From Bacteroidota bacterium (GTDB taxonomy: Bacteria; Bacteroidota; Bacteroidia; Chitinophagales; Chitinophagaceae), in NCBI GenBank assembly GCA_018267965.1, contig JAFDXK010000001.1, positions 868,001-932,000 on the forward strand: a DNA stretch of 64,000 bases, written 5' to 3'. The first letter of the stretch is position 1; each line of letters starts with the position of its first letter. Under the pieces are notes generated by a model. That model did not search any database, was not told the origin of the DNA, and worked only from the letters and a program-made list of their open reading frames with translations. The translations under genes and the position numbers were made by a program. Positions 8,980-17,672 of the stretch are shown here, one piece after another.

Positions 8980-10269
8980 CTAAAACCTGTAAGTATTCAT
9001 TCTAGCTACTATCTTATCATTACACAGATTTCCAATACTCCCCTCGTGGGTGTGTGATAGTTTGTCTGCCTCATATGTGAAAATAGCTGTAGCTACTTCT
9101 TCAGCTACCTGTTTATATGCGTCCCTGAATGGGATACCACTGTTCACCAGGTCATTCAGTTTTTCTACAGTAAAGATGTATTTGTATTTCTCATTGGCAA
9201 GTATGTCTTGTTGAACATCAACGTGTTGCAACATAAGTATTGCCATATCAAGACTGGCCTTCAACGATTCAATTGCAGGAAAAAGTATCTCCTTTGTTAA
9301 CTGCATATCCCTGTGATACCCCGATGGCAAGTTGTTAATGAGTAGTGTCAGCTCATTTGGCACAGCTTGTATCCTGTTGCATTTTGCCCGTATGAGTTCA
9401 AATACATCGGGGTTTTTTTTGTGGGGCATGATGCTGCTGCCTGTTGTCAGGGTATCGGGGAATTTTATAAACCCAAAGTTCTGGCTGTTATATAAACAAG
9501 CGTCCATACTCAGTTTCGATAAGGTTGCGGCAACTGTAGCTAAACTACTTGCAACAAATTTCTCTGTTTTACCCCTGCTCATTTGTGCATAGATGCTATT
9601 ATAGTGCATATCACTAAATCCAAGCAGTATTGTTGTCATCTCTCTGTTTAAAGGAAATGAAGAGCCATAACCTGCACCGCTACCTAAAGGGTTTTTGTCT
9701 GTTATCTTGTATGCTGTCAGTAGCATATCCATATCATCGGTTAATGCTTCAGCATACGCACCAAACCATAAACCGAAAGAAGAAGGCATTGCAACTTGTA
9801 AATGGGTATAGCCAGGCATTAATGTATGGGCATGTGTATTGCTCAAGGCTATCAGTAAATCGAATAATTCAAATACTTTCGATTTAATATCAGACAACTC
9901 GTCCTTCAGGTATAGTTTGATGTCAACCGCTACCTGGTCGTTCCTGCTGCGTCCGCTATGTATTTTTTTGCCAGCTTCACCTATCCGCTGTGTCAACATC
10001 CATTCTATTTGTGAATGAATGTCTTCACATTCGGAGGATATGCTGAATTTGTTTTCTTGTATTTCTATAAGAATAGTTTCCAATTCTTTCTGAATAATAG
10101 CATACTCATCTGTTGTTAACAAACCAACTTCACACAGCATAGCTGTATGTGCCAGTGAGCCTCTGATATCGTATTTTGCCAGCAACATATCGAAGTTTCT
10201 ATCGTTGCCAACCGCGAACTGCTCAATTAATGCTGATGTTGCAGTGTTTTCTTTTTGCCAGATCTTCAT
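8980..10269 (-). CDS. argH: argininosuccinate lyase
   Basis: Last step of arginine synthesis: argininosuccinate to arginine and fumarate. 429 residues of the fumarase/aspartase superfamily. The signature TGSSIMPHKKNPD is present near residue 280, with SGRSRNDQVAVD near 105 and the HTLMPGYTHLQ stretch near 155. It is the last gene of the leftward arginine operon and overlaps the argE' gene by 4 bp (ATGA), consistent with coupled translation. It is slightly shorter than the E. coli enzyme (457), mainly at the C-terminus. Confidence 0.95.
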   Translation of the reverse strand: MKIWQKENTATSALIEQFAVGNDRNFDMLLAKYDIRGSLAHTAMLCEVGLLTTDEYAIIQKELETILIEIQENKFSISSECEDIHSQIEWMLTQRIGEAGKKIHSGRSRNDQVAVDIKLYLKDELSDIKSKVFELFDLLIALSNTHAHTLMPGYTHLQVAMPSSFGLWFGAYAEALTDDMDMLLTAYKITDKNPLGSGAGYGSSFPLNREMTTILLGFSDMHYNSIYAQMSRGKTEKFVASSLATVAATLSKLSMDACLYNSQNFGFIKFPDTLTTGSSIMPHKKNPDVFELIRAKCNRIQAVPNELTLLINNLPSGYHRDMQLTKEILFPAIESLKASLDMAILMLQHVDVQQDILANEKYKYIFTVEKLNDLVNSGIPFRDAYKQVAEEVATAIFTYEADKLSHTHEGSIGNLCNDKIVARMNTYRF

Positions 10270-11336
10270 AGTATTTGAGTAAGCATTTTTATGTATATAT
10301 CAATTCCTTCTTCAATTTCGAGCAGGTATATAAATTCGTCTGCTGTATGGCTTCTTGCCGAATCGCCGGGCCCCATTTTTAAAGCAGGGAAATCCATCAA
10401 TGCTTTGTCGGATAGGGTAGAAGACCCGAATTTTTCTTTGCCTAACTCAATGCCCGACTTTACTAGAGGATGGTTTATATCTATTGTCGTGGAACGGAGT
10501 CTCATACTTCTTGGCGCTACATTACAGTTAACATGTTTTTTTACCTCCTCCACAATTTCTTCATTGGTATAACAATCATTTACTCTTACATCAACTGTAA
10601 ACTTGCAGGATGTAGGTACCACATTGTGTTGCGTTCCGGCATTTATCATCGTTAATGACATCTTCACAGGTCCTAATGTATCTGATACTCTAGGGAATTG
10701 ATAATTCTGAAACCATGTTATGTCCTGTAACGATTTGTAAATAGCATTTTCGCCTTCGTCACGCGCTGCATGTCCTGCAATTCCATTGGTTTCACAGTCC
10801 AGCACTATCAATCCTTTCTCTGATATTGCCATTTGCATCAACGTGGGTTCGCCCACTATAGCAGCATCTATAGCTCCTAATTCAGGTAACAAAGCAGCAA
10901 TACCATTAGTGCCGGAAATTTCTTCTTCCGCAGAAGCTGCAAAAACAAGATTGTATTTCAAGTTAGGCTTATCATAGAAAAACAGGAATGTGGCTAATAA
11001 GGATACAAGGCTACCTCCGGCATCATTGCTACCAAGCCCGAAAAGTTTTCCATCAACTTCTATAGGTGTGAATGGATTGTTAGTGTATGCATTATTAGGC
11101 TTTACTGTATCATGATGCGAATTGAGTAATAGGGTAGGCTTTGTGGCATCATAATATTTGTTTGTTGCCCATACATTATTCATTAACCTGTTTGGGACAA
11201 TGCCATGTGATTGCAGGAATTGCTGTAAAACCATAGCTGTGCCATGCTCCTCTTTGCTGAATGATGGAACAGCAATTAATTGCCTGAGCAATTGCACAGC
11301 TTCTGTGTAAGCTATTTGTTGTGAATAATTACTCAT
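10266..11336 (-). CDS. M20 amidohydrolase, probable N-acylcitrulline deacylase
   Basis: 356-residue zinc peptidase of the M20/ArgE/DapE fold. Metal ligands are in HHDTVKP, LGSNDAGGS and the general-base/metal pair SAEEEISG, with the dimer-domain GLxV-like part present and a last ligand in ARSHTADEF. In organisms using an acylornithine carbamoyltransferase, this step removes the acyl group from N-acylcitrulline rather than from acetylornithine; its position between argB and argH in an operon with that carbamoyltransferase supports that role. Overlaps both neighbours by 4 bp. Whether the acyl group is acetyl or succinyl is open. Confidence 0.85.
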   Translation of the reverse strand: MSNYSQQIAYTEAVQLLRQLIAVPSFSKEEHGTAMVLQQFLQSHGIVPNRLMNNVWATNKYYDATKPTLLLNSHHDTVKPNNAYTNNPFTPIEVDGKLFGLGSNDAGGSLVSLLATFLFFYDKPNLKYNLVFAASAEEEISGTNGIAALLPELGAIDAAIVGEPTLMQMAISEKGLIVLDCETNGIAGHAARDEGENAIYKSLQDITWFQNYQFPRVSDTLGPVKMSLTMINAGTQHNVVPTSCKFTVDVRVNDCYTNEEIVEEVKKHVNCNVAPRSMRLRSTTIDINHPLVKSGIELGKEKFGSSTLSDKALMDFPALKMGPGDSARSHTADEFIYLLEIEEGIDIYIKMLTQIL

Positions 11337-12112
11337 TGTATTACTGTACCGCTATTGCCTTTTAAAATGTCTGATAGATATATTGCATTACCGATAACTA
11401 CTCTTTCTACTCCTGACCTCACTGCATCGCAAGCATTTTTGATTTTAGGTATCATGCCACCCGATATAATACTGTCGTCTTTCAGTTGGTCAAAATCACT
11501 TGTGTTTATTTGTCTTATGACAGAATTGTCATCTTCTGCATTCAATAACACGCCATTTTTCTCAAAACAATAAATGAGTTGGACATTCATAATAGCTGCC
11601 ATTGCTTTTGCTATTTCCTGGGCAATAGTATCAGCATTTGTGTTTAGCATGCTTCCATTGCCATCATGTGTGAGCGGTGCAATGACAGGTACTAATCCCA
11701 ATTCAAGGAGTGTCGTTAATATCTTAGGTTCGATACCTGAACCGACTACGTCGCCTACAAAGCCATAGTCAATGTCTTTTATTGGGCGTTTTACTGCTTT
11801 GATGATATTGGCGTCTGCACCTGTAAAGCCAATGGCATTGCACCCTAAAGCTTGTAATCCCGCAACAATGTTTTTGTTGATAAGTCCACCGTAGACCATG
11901 GTTACTAATTCCAGGGTCTCTTTATCTGTGATACGCCTGCCATCTACATAGTTTGGTTGGATGCTGAGCTTTAAGCCCATTTCAGTAGCTAGTTTGCCAC
12001 CACCATGTACTAATATTTTTGATCCGTCTATTTTGCTAAAGTCATTAATGAATGCATGCAGTTTGTCTGCATCATCAATGATATTGCCACCTATTTTTAT
12101 TACCGTCAGCAT
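11333..12112 (-). CDS. argB: N-acetylglutamate (N-acylglutamate) kinase
   Basis: 259 residues of the amino-acid kinase fold. The N-terminal KIGGNII phosphate loop, HGGGKLATEMG and the ending VIGNAIYLSDILKGNSGTVI are typical ArgB. It phosphorylates N-acylglutamate at the gamma-carboxyl. It lacks the N-terminal helix extension that marks arginine-inhibited hexameric ArgB enzymes, so feedback control may lie elsewhere. It overlaps the carbamoyltransferase gene by 7 bp and the deacylase gene by 4 bp. Confidence 0.93.
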   Translation of the reverse strand: MLTVIKIGGNIIDDADKLHAFINDFSKIDGSKILVHGGGKLATEMGLKLSIQPNYVDGRRITDKETLELVTMVYGGLINKNIVAGLQALGCNAIGFTGADANIIKAVKRPIKDIDYGFVGDVVGSGIEPKILTTLLELGLVPVIAPLTHDGNGSMLNTNADTIAQEIAKAMAAIMNVQLIYCFEKNGVLLNAEDDNSVIRQINTSDFDQLKDDSIISGGMIPKIKNACDAVRSGVERVVIGNAIYLSDILKGNSGTVIQ

Positions 12113-13068
12113 GCTTGATTATGTTTTAATATTTCTGCCAGTACAGCCTGTGCTGCACAAACCCTGTTCGATGCTTGTTCTGTTATAATGCTGCTTTTTG
12201 AATCCAATACACTACTGCTTAACTCTACATTTCTGCGAAGGGGCAGGCAGTGCATAAGTTTCGCATGGTTCGAGATTGATAAGTGTTCAGGCGTCAGCAT
12301 CCAGCTATTGTCTTCGCACAATACCTTTCCATAGTCTGTTACACTACTCCAGTTCTTCACATAAACAAAGTCGGCATCTTGCAATGCAGTTTGTTGGTTA
12401 TACTCAATGGTTGCCCCATTAGTATAAGTGTCATACAGCTCATAACCTTTCGGGTGAGTGATAACAAAATCAGCTTTACCCCATGCGTTCACCCATTGAG
12501 CGAAGGAGTTGGCGACACATTGCGGTAAAGGCTTGATGTGTGGCGCCCAGGTGAGCACTACTTTCGGTTTTCTTTTTTCCTTGTGTTGTTCTGTTATTGT
12601 AATAATATCTGCCAGGCTTTGTAATGGATGAAGCGTAGCGCTTTCCAGGCTTACAATAGGGATACCTGCATACTGTATCAGTTGCCCGAGTAATACTTCG
12701 GCATAATCCTCTTCTTTGTTTTGCAAAGAAGGAAAAGTCCGCACACCAAGCATATCAAAGTAAGCACCCAAAACAGGAGCGGCGTCTTTTATATGCTCAA
12801 CTGTGTTGCTGTTCATGATTGCCTCATCTTCCAGTTCCAACTTCCATCCATCCTTGTCTATATTGAATACAATTACTTCCATGCCCAAGTTGCGCGCTGC
12901 TATCTGTGTACTGATACGTGTGCGCATGCTAGGGTTCATGAACAGTAACCCTATGCGCTTACCATTGCCCAATGTATTATCAGACAGAGGCTTTACTTTA
13001 TAAGCAATAGCCTTTTCTACAAGTACGTTGATGTCTGCAACATCAAGAACAGAAGTAAAGTGTTTCAT
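12106..13068 (-). CDS. argF': N-acylornithine carbamoyltransferase (acetyl- or succinylornithine type)
   Basis: 320 residues. It transfers the carbamoyl group to N-acylornithine to give N-acylcitrulline. Carbamoyl-phosphate motif MNPSMRTRIS (44-53), HPLQSLAD and the C-terminal MHCLPLRRN are intact. The protein follows, as I recall it, the Bacteroides fragilis SOTCase more closely than ordinary ornithine carbamoyltransferases (shared KLE, THPLQS, VLTWAPH, NSFAQW and HPKGYEL blocks). The residue aligned with the acyl-specificity position (Pro90 in B. fragilis SOTCase, Glu92 in Xanthomonas AOTCase) is Val90. That rules out the acetyl-type Glu and leans toward the succinyl type. Neighbours are argD (1 bp gap) and argB (7 bp overlap). 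Confidence 0.9.
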   Translation of the reverse strand: MKHFTSVLDVADINVLVEKAIAYKVKPLSDNTLGNGKRIGLLFMNPSMRTRISTQIAARNLGMEVIVFNIDKDGWKLELEDEAIMNSNTVEHIKDAAPVLGAYFDMLGVRTFPSLQNKEEDYAEVLLGQLIQYAGIPIVSLESATLHPLQSLADIITITEQHKEKRKPKVVLTWAPHIKPLPQCVANSFAQWVNAWGKADFVITHPKGYELYDTYTNGATIEYNQQTALQDADFVYVKNWSSVTDYGKVLCEDNSWMLTPEHLSISNHAKLMHCLPLRRNVELSSSVLDSKSSIITEQASNRVCAAQAVLAEILKHNQAC

Positions 13069-13069
13069 G

Positions 13070-14218
13070 TTAATTCAAATTGTTTAAGTAAGCGATCTCA
13101 TCTTTTATAGCATTAATCAGAATGTTTATTTCCTCTTTCCTGATATTTAGTGCTGGTAATAAGCGAATGACATTAGGTTTTGCTTCCCCTGTGAATATTT
13201 TGTGTTTATGCAACAGGTTTTTGCGCAAGCCTTTATGTTCATCATCCACATCAAAACCAATCATCAACCCTTTGCCTCGTATGTTTTTCAATTCGGGTAT
13301 TTGTGCCAGTTGATTCATGAGATACTCTCCCGTTTCATTTACACTGTCTATGAGATTTTCATTTTGAATGACATCTAACACTGCCATTGCAGCAGCACAA
13401 GCCAGATGGTTGCCGCCAAACGTTGTGCCCAGCATGCCATGTTTGGGTTGTATATGAGGTGCAATGGCAATACCACCAATCGGGAAGCCATTACCCATGC
13501 CTTTTGCCATGCTATAGATGTCTGCACTTACACCTGCGTGGTCATGCGAAAAGAATTTACCACTACGCCCATAACCGCATTGTACACTATCAGCTATATA
13601 TACAGCGCCATATTCATCACACAGTGTACGGATAGCCTTCAGAAAATCTGTTGATGCGACATTGATGCCCCCAACACCTTGTATGCCCTCTACAATTACT
13701 GCGGCAGTTTCATTGCCATATTGTTTGAAATATTCCAGCAAAGCAGCAACATCATTAAAAGGCAGGAAGCTGATATTGTTTGTTTCATTTACAGGTGCTA
13801 CGATACTTTTATTGTCCGTTGCTGCAACAGCTAATGAAGTGCGCCCGTGGAATGACTTAGAAAACGCTACGACTTTATTGCGGCCTGTATAGAATGAAGC
13901 CAGTTTAATCGCATTCTCGTTTGCTTCTGCTCCTGAATTGCACAAGAATAGCTGGTAATCTTTCTTACCTGATACACTACCTAACTTTTCGGCTAGTTGC
14001 TTTTGTATGGGTATATGTATTGAGTTGGAATAAAATCCGATTTGACTTAATTGTGTTTCAATAGCCTTAACATAATGCGGATGGCTATGCCCGATAGATA
14101 TAACAGCATGGCCGCCATAGCAATCTAGATATTTATTGCCTTTATCATCCCATACGAAAGAACCCTCGCCTTTGGTAATGGTTATATCATTTAATGGATA
14201 TACGTCGAATAGTTTCAT
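13070..14218 (-). CDS. argD: N-acetylornithine (acylornithine) aminotransferase
   Basis: 382-residue class III PLP aminotransferase that converts N-acylglutamate semialdehyde to N-acylornithine. Visible are the N-terminal YLDCYGGHAVISIGHSHP, FLCNSGAEANENAIKLA, FSKSFHGRT, the PLP-binding acidic residue in YIADSVQCGYGRSGKFF and the Schiff-base lysine in SMAKGMGNGFP near residue 230. Length is a little below the E. coli enzyme (406). It lies between argC (14-bp gap) and the carbamoyltransferase. Confidence 0.93.
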   Translation of the reverse strand: MKLFDVYPLNDITITKGEGSFVWDDKGNKYLDCYGGHAVISIGHSHPHYVKAIETQLSQIGFYSNSIHIPIQKQLAEKLGSVSGKKDYQLFLCNSGAEANENAIKLASFYTGRNKVVAFSKSFHGRTSLAVAATDNKSIVAPVNETNNISFLPFNDVAALLEYFKQYGNETAAVIVEGIQGVGGINVASTDFLKAIRTLCDEYGAVYIADSVQCGYGRSGKFFSHDHAGVSADIYSMAKGMGNGFPIGGIAIAPHIQPKHGMLGTTFGGNHLACAAAMAVLDVIQNENLIDSVNETGEYLMNQLAQIPELKNIRGKGLMIGFDVDDEHKGLRKNLLHKHKIFTGEAKPNVIRLLPALNIRKEEINILINAIKDEIAYLNNLN

Positions 14219-14232
14219 TGTTATCTGATTTG

Positions 14233-15213
14233 TTAGAATGCTATGGATTTAAGTTGTAACCCTGCATTTTCAGGTAAGCCAAAAACAAGGTTCATATTTT
14301 GTACCGCCTGTCCTGAAGCACCTTTTAATAAATTGTCTATTGCAGCGTGTACAATCAGTTTGTCGTCTACATGTTCTAAGTGAATTAAACATTTGTTAGT
14401 GTTCACCACTTGTTTCAGGTCAACCATATGATGTGAAACATGCGTGAATGGATGTTCTTTGTAGTAGTCTTTGTACAACACATAAGCTTCATTAATGCTG
14501 AGGTTGCAAGCTGTGTAAGCCGATATATATATACCACGAGTGAAATCTCCCCGCCATGGTATAAAGTTTAGTTTAGAGAAGCCTGGTTGGTTACTGCTGA
14601 GCGTTTGTACAATTTCATTTACATGTTGGTGAGCCAGTGCTTTATAAGCTTGTATATTATTTGCTCTCCATGCAAAGTGAGAGCTGGATTGCAACTTTTG
14701 ACCGGCACCTGTAGCTCCAGTAATCCCTGTTACATGCACTTCATTCAGCAATTCTTTTGATGCCAAAGGCAGTAGTGCCAACTGGATAGTTGTAGCAAAA
14801 CATCCAGGGTTGGCAATGGATTTTGATTGTTTTATACTGTTTCTATTCGTTTCAGGTAACCCATAAACAAAATTTCTATTACCCATTGCAGATGATGGTG
14901 CTAACCTGAAATCCTGCGACAGGTCTATGATAACAACATCATCCTTTATATGATTGGATTGAAGAAATGCCTTTGCTTCGCCATGCCCAACGCATAAGAA
15001 CAGCGCATCAATATCATCACTCAGTTCAGATGTGAACTGCAAATCTGTGTCCCCCTGTAGGTCGGTATGAACAGATGCAATTGCTTCTCCTGCATTACTC
15101 CTGCTGTGAACAAAAACGATCTCGACATATGGGTGATGAAGCAGTAAACGAATCAACTCACCACCCGTATAACCTGCGCCGCCTATAACCCCAACTTGCA
15201 TTTTCTTATCCAT
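14233..15213 (-). CDS. argC: N-acetyl-gamma-glutamyl-phosphate (acyl) reductase
   Basis: Reduces N-acylglutamyl phosphate to the semialdehyde with NADPH. The Rossmann motif GVIGGAGYTGGELIRLL is right at the N-terminus and the catalytic cysteine sits in SIANPGCFATT. Three starts compete: 15240 (inside argG), 15213 and 15201. I chose 15213 because its ATG overlaps the argG stop (ATGGATAA), a coupling geometry seen across this operon; 15201 would give a protein starting MQVGVIGG and is also plausible. Confidence 0.92.
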   Translation of the reverse strand: MDKKMQVGVIGGAGYTGGELIRLLLHHPYVEIVFVHSRSNAGEAIASVHTDLQGDTDLQFTSELSDDIDALFLCVGHGEAKAFLQSNHIKDDVVIIDLSQDFRLAPSSAMGNRNFVYGLPETNRNSIKQSKSIANPGCFATTIQLALLPLASKELLNEVHVTGITGATGAGQKLQSSSHFAWRANNIQAYKALAHQHVNEIVQTLSSNQPGFSKLNFIPWRGDFTRGIYISAYTACNLSINEAYVLYKDYYKEHPFTHVSHHMVDLKQVVNTNKCLIHLEHVDDKLIVHAAIDNLLKGASGQAVQNMNLVFGLPENAGLQLKSIAF

Positions 15214-16420
15214 TGTGTACTGTTTCTTTTTGATTGCCATTCACTGCATGGAAAATAGCCACCTGGTTACCGAATATTTTTGCAAAACCTTTTACATCAT
15301 CACCATTCCAGGTGTTATTCATTTCGCCATATGCTCCGAATTTTTCATTCATCAGGTCATGTGGGCTTTCAATACCTGTTATAACAAACCTGTATGGATG
15401 GAGGGTAATGAATACCATACCAGTAACATTGGTTTGGGTGTCCTCCATAAACTTTTCTACGTTTCGCATAGTAGGGTCAAGCATCATACCTTCGTGTAAC
15501 CAATTGCCATACCATGTGCTAAGCTGGTCTTTCCAATACAACTGCCATTTGGTGAGTGTATGTTTTTCCAACAAGTGGTGTGCCTTGATGATGATAAGAG
15601 GAGCAGCAGCTTCAAAACCTACACGTCCTTTAATACCGATGATAGTATCGCCCACATGAATATCCCTGCCTATGCCATAAGGTTGCGCAATCATCTGCAG
15701 CTTCTGAATAGCAATAACTGGATCAAGATTTTGCTCATTATTTACGCCAGTTAACTCGCCTTTGTTAAAATGAAGCACTATTTCAAAAGGCGTAGCACCT
15801 CTCGTTTGTGTAGGCCATGCTTCTTCAGGTAGATATCCATTGCTGTTCAATGTTTCTTTACCACCAACCGATGTTCCCCACAACCCTTTATTAATGCTGT
15901 ACTGCGCTTTCTGAAAATCAAGATTTACACCATGTTCTTTCAGGTAAGCTATTTCAGCTTCCCTGCTCAGTTGCATATCCCTGATAGGGGTAAGTATCTT
16001 TATGCTTGGTATCACACTTTGAAAAACCATATCAAATCGTACCTGGTCATTTCCTGCTCCTGTGCTGCCATGTGCTACAAATTCAGCTCCTGTTTCTTTC
16101 GCATAATTGGCCACTGTCATTGCCTGCAACATACGTTCTGCGCTTACGCTCAATGGGTAGGTGGCATTTTTCAATACATTACCATATATCAGGTAGCGTA
16201 TACATGATGTGTAATACTGCTCCGTTACATCAATCACTTTAAAAGAGGCAACCCCAAGAGATAAAGCTCTCATTTCAATATTTGCTAACTCCTGTGTGCT
16301 GAAGCCTCCTGTTTGAATAGTTACAGCATGCACATCAAGGTTTAGTTCTTTGCTTAAATAGATGGCACAGTATGTAGTGTCCAATCCGCCGCTATATGCC
16401 AATACAACTTTCTGTCTCAT
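15206..16420 (-). CDS. argG: argininosuccinate synthase
   Basis: Joins citrulline and aspartate with ATP. 404 residues, normal length. The N-terminal PP-loop VLAYSGGLDTTYCAIYL binds ATP; GSTGAGNDQVRFD near residue 118 is the citrulline/aspartate-binding segment. The later part includes IGIKGRVGFEAAAPLI. Second gene of the operon, 6 bp after the GNAT gene and overlapping argC by a few bases. As in other Bacteroidota arginine clusters it precedes argC. Confidence 0.95.
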   Translation of the reverse strand: MRQKVVLAYSGGLDTTYCAIYLSKELNLDVHAVTIQTGGFSTQELANIEMRALSLGVASFKVIDVTEQYYTSCIRYLIYGNVLKNATYPLSVSAERMLQAMTVANYAKETGAEFVAHGSTGAGNDQVRFDMVFQSVIPSIKILTPIRDMQLSREAEIAYLKEHGVNLDFQKAQYSINKGLWGTSVGGKETLNSNGYLPEEAWPTQTRGATPFEIVLHFNKGELTGVNNEQNLDPVIAIQKLQMIAQPYGIGRDIHVGDTIIGIKGRVGFEAAAPLIIIKAHHLLEKHTLTKWQLYWKDQLSTWYGNWLHEGMMLDPTMRNVEKFMEDTQTNVTGMVFITLHPYRFVITGIESPHDLMNEKFGAYGEMNNTWNGDDVKGFAKIFGNQVAIFHAVNGNQKETVHNG

Positions 16421-16426
16421 AATTTA

Positions 16427-17083
16427 TCAGGTTAATGAAACCAATACTTTTGATTTTTTGACTAATAATTTTTTGATACGCAGCAAACGCTCGTATATTT
16501 TCACTTTCTTCTTGAACTGCTGAGCTGTTTCTTGTGGTTCGTAATGGTCAGCAGGGTCATAGAGCATAGCAGTACACAGGCAATTCTTTCGGTCTTTACT
16601 GGTCAGTATATCATAGTTAACGCAACTTTTACACCCCGCCCAGAAGGCATCATCCTGTGTCAGTTCGGAGTAGGTTACAGGCTCATAGCCTAAATCGCTG
16701 TTTATCTTCATAACAGCTAAGCCTGTAGTGAGCCCGAATATTTTCGCGTCAGGATAAAGCTTTCTGCTTAGGTCAAATATTTGTTGTTTGATCTGTTTGG
16801 CAAGCCCGCTTTTCCTGTATTGAGGAGCTACTATTAACCCAGAGTTCGCTACATATTCTCCATGGCTCCAGCTTTCGATATAGCAAAATCCTACCCAGTC
16901 GCCACTTTCGGTAAGGGCTATCACAGCTTTGCCTTCCAGCATTTTTTGCTCTATATACTCAGGCGTACGCTTAGCGATACCTGTTCCGCGTGCTTTTGCA
17001 GATGCGGCCATTTCTTCGCATATAATATGCGCATAGCCGATATGATGGCCAGCAGCCACCAATACCCTAAAGGTTTGGTTCAT
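16427..17083 (-). CDS. GNAT acyltransferase, first gene of the arginine operon (candidate N-acylglutamate synthase)
   Basis: 218 residues. The GNAT acyl-CoA site is visible as the beta-4/alpha-3 segment SGLIVAPQYRKSGLAKQI near residue 95. After the fold comes a cysteine-rich insert: FWAGCKSCVNYD followed by KNCLCTAMLYD, i.e. C-x2-C ... C-x-C, which looks like a metal site. The operon has no argJ or classical argA, so this protein is the natural candidate to acylate glutamate in step one. Similar GNAT genes sit next to argG in other Bacteroidota as I recall. Acyl donor (acetyl- or succinyl-CoA) is unknown. Confidence 0.82.
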   Translation of the reverse strand: MNQTFRVLVAAGHHIGYAHIICEEMAASAKARGTGIAKRTPEYIEQKMLEGKAVIALTESGDWVGFCYIESWSHGEYVANSGLIVAPQYRKSGLAKQIKQQIFDLSRKLYPDAKIFGLTTGLAVMKINSDLGYEPVTYSELTQDDAFWAGCKSCVNYDILTSKDRKNCLCTAMLYDPADHYEPQETAQQFKKKVKIYERLLRIKKLLVKKSKVLVSLT

Positions 17084-17122
17084 TGTTTCAGTATGTTAAA
17101 AATGAATAGATACACAAAACCA

Positions 17123-17139
17123 ACGTGATGAACACACGT
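17123..17139 (-). other. hairpin close to the first gene of the arginine operon
   Basis: ACGTG, 7-nt loop, CACGT in the leader, about 40 bp ahead of the GNAT start. No real T tract follows. It could be a processing or translation-control structure. Confidence 0.3.
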
Positions 17140-17207
17140 AGTTCAGGCATTTTGAAAATCAATAGATTGATTTCTTCAACAGTCAATGACTGATGGAATG
17201 CAGTGTA

Positions 17208-17342
17208 TCAACGTCGCAACCAAAGACATGCAGTGCGGTTAGAAAAAACTGAGCCTGTTATAGGTTCAGCAAAAAACCCACCCCTGAAGCCTGCGCCTTG
17301 CGCAACCTTGCAGTTAAGCGATTGTAAGAAGGTTTTTTTCAT
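17208..17342 (-). CDS. candidate 44-aa leader ORF in the arginine operon 5' UTR
   Basis: A short frame from the ATG at 17342 ends with ...TACLWLRR and stop, 125 bp before the GNAT start and about 40 nt downstream of the predicted transcription start. It holds four arginines, two of them the last two codons (CGA CGT). It has no resemblance to a folded domain that I recognise. Position and ending fit a leader peptide; the same DNA also contains a hairpin followed by a T run, so it may equally be just a structured attenuator with an accidental frame. Confidence 0.4.
   Translation of the reverse strand: MKKTFLQSLNCKVAQGAGFRGGFFAEPITGSVFSNRTACLWLRR
17243..17268 (-). terminator. candidate attenuator hairpin inside the arginine leader
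   Basis: On the minus strand TGA-x-CCT, five-base loop, AGG-x-TCA is followed by GTTTTTT. The stem is only six pairs with one internal mismatch, so it is weak. A second T run (GGGTTTTTT) lies just upstream of it after a GC-rich TTGCGCAA segment. The layout would suit conditional termination ahead of the operon. Confidence 0.35.
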
Positions 17343-17387
17343 TTCTTGATGTTGATCTAAGAAGTGTTTTAAAATATTTGAAGGCTG

Positions 17388-17418
17388 CAAATGTATACAT
17401 TTTTTCAAAACAACAAAA
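17388..17418 (-). promoter_or_regulatory. Bacteroidota-type promoter of the arginine operon
   Basis: Reading the minus strand: TTTTG (-33 element, 17414-17418), 18-nt spacer, TACATTTG (-7 element, 17388-17395), matching TTTG-N19-TANNTTTG closely. The start of transcription would be near 17381, giving a leader of about 300 nt ahead of the GNAT gene. Confidence 0.65.
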
Positions 17419-17542
17419 TGTTCCTTATTGCAGATACTACATTTAGGAATAAAATTGATAAATAATAGATGAGAAATTTGACTTGATACATTTTTTGAAA
17501 ATGGTACTTTATATATGAGTATCAAATGATTGCAATGGGATG

Positions 17543-17556
17543 TGTCTTTAAAGACA
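17543..17556. promoter_or_regulatory. 14-bp perfect palindrome in the divergent region
   Basis: TGTCTTTAAAGACA lies between the leftward arginine promoter and the rightward small genes. It may be a regulator's operator; no family can be named from it. Confidence 0.3.
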
Positions 17557-17640
17557 TCATTGTTAAAACTGAGCTTGTAGATTGAATCAAAATGATAAAC
17601 ATTTGTATGTTTTATACAAAGGATATGCCATAATCAGTTA

Positions 17641-17648
17641 TAGTTTTG
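17641..17648 (+). promoter_or_regulatory. possible -7 element for the small-gene set
   Basis: TAGTTTTG fits TANNTTTG; a good -33 TTTG at the right distance is not present. It would place the transcription start near 17655, which favours the ATG at 17673 over the TTG at 17646 for the next gene. Confidence 0.35.
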
Positions 17649-17672
17649 AGTAAACAATTAAAACTATTTTTT

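Noticed and set aside
16862-17128. 88-aa plus-strand frame across the GNAT gene start.
   Set aside because: It overlaps the GNAT gene and leader on the opposite strand and shows no coding features.
17343-17525. N-terminal extension of the arginine-leader frame to 17525.
   Set aside because: The predicted promoter at 17388-17418 lies inside it, so only the part from 17342 can be on the operon transcript; the extension is Lys/Phe/Ile-rich AT sequence.
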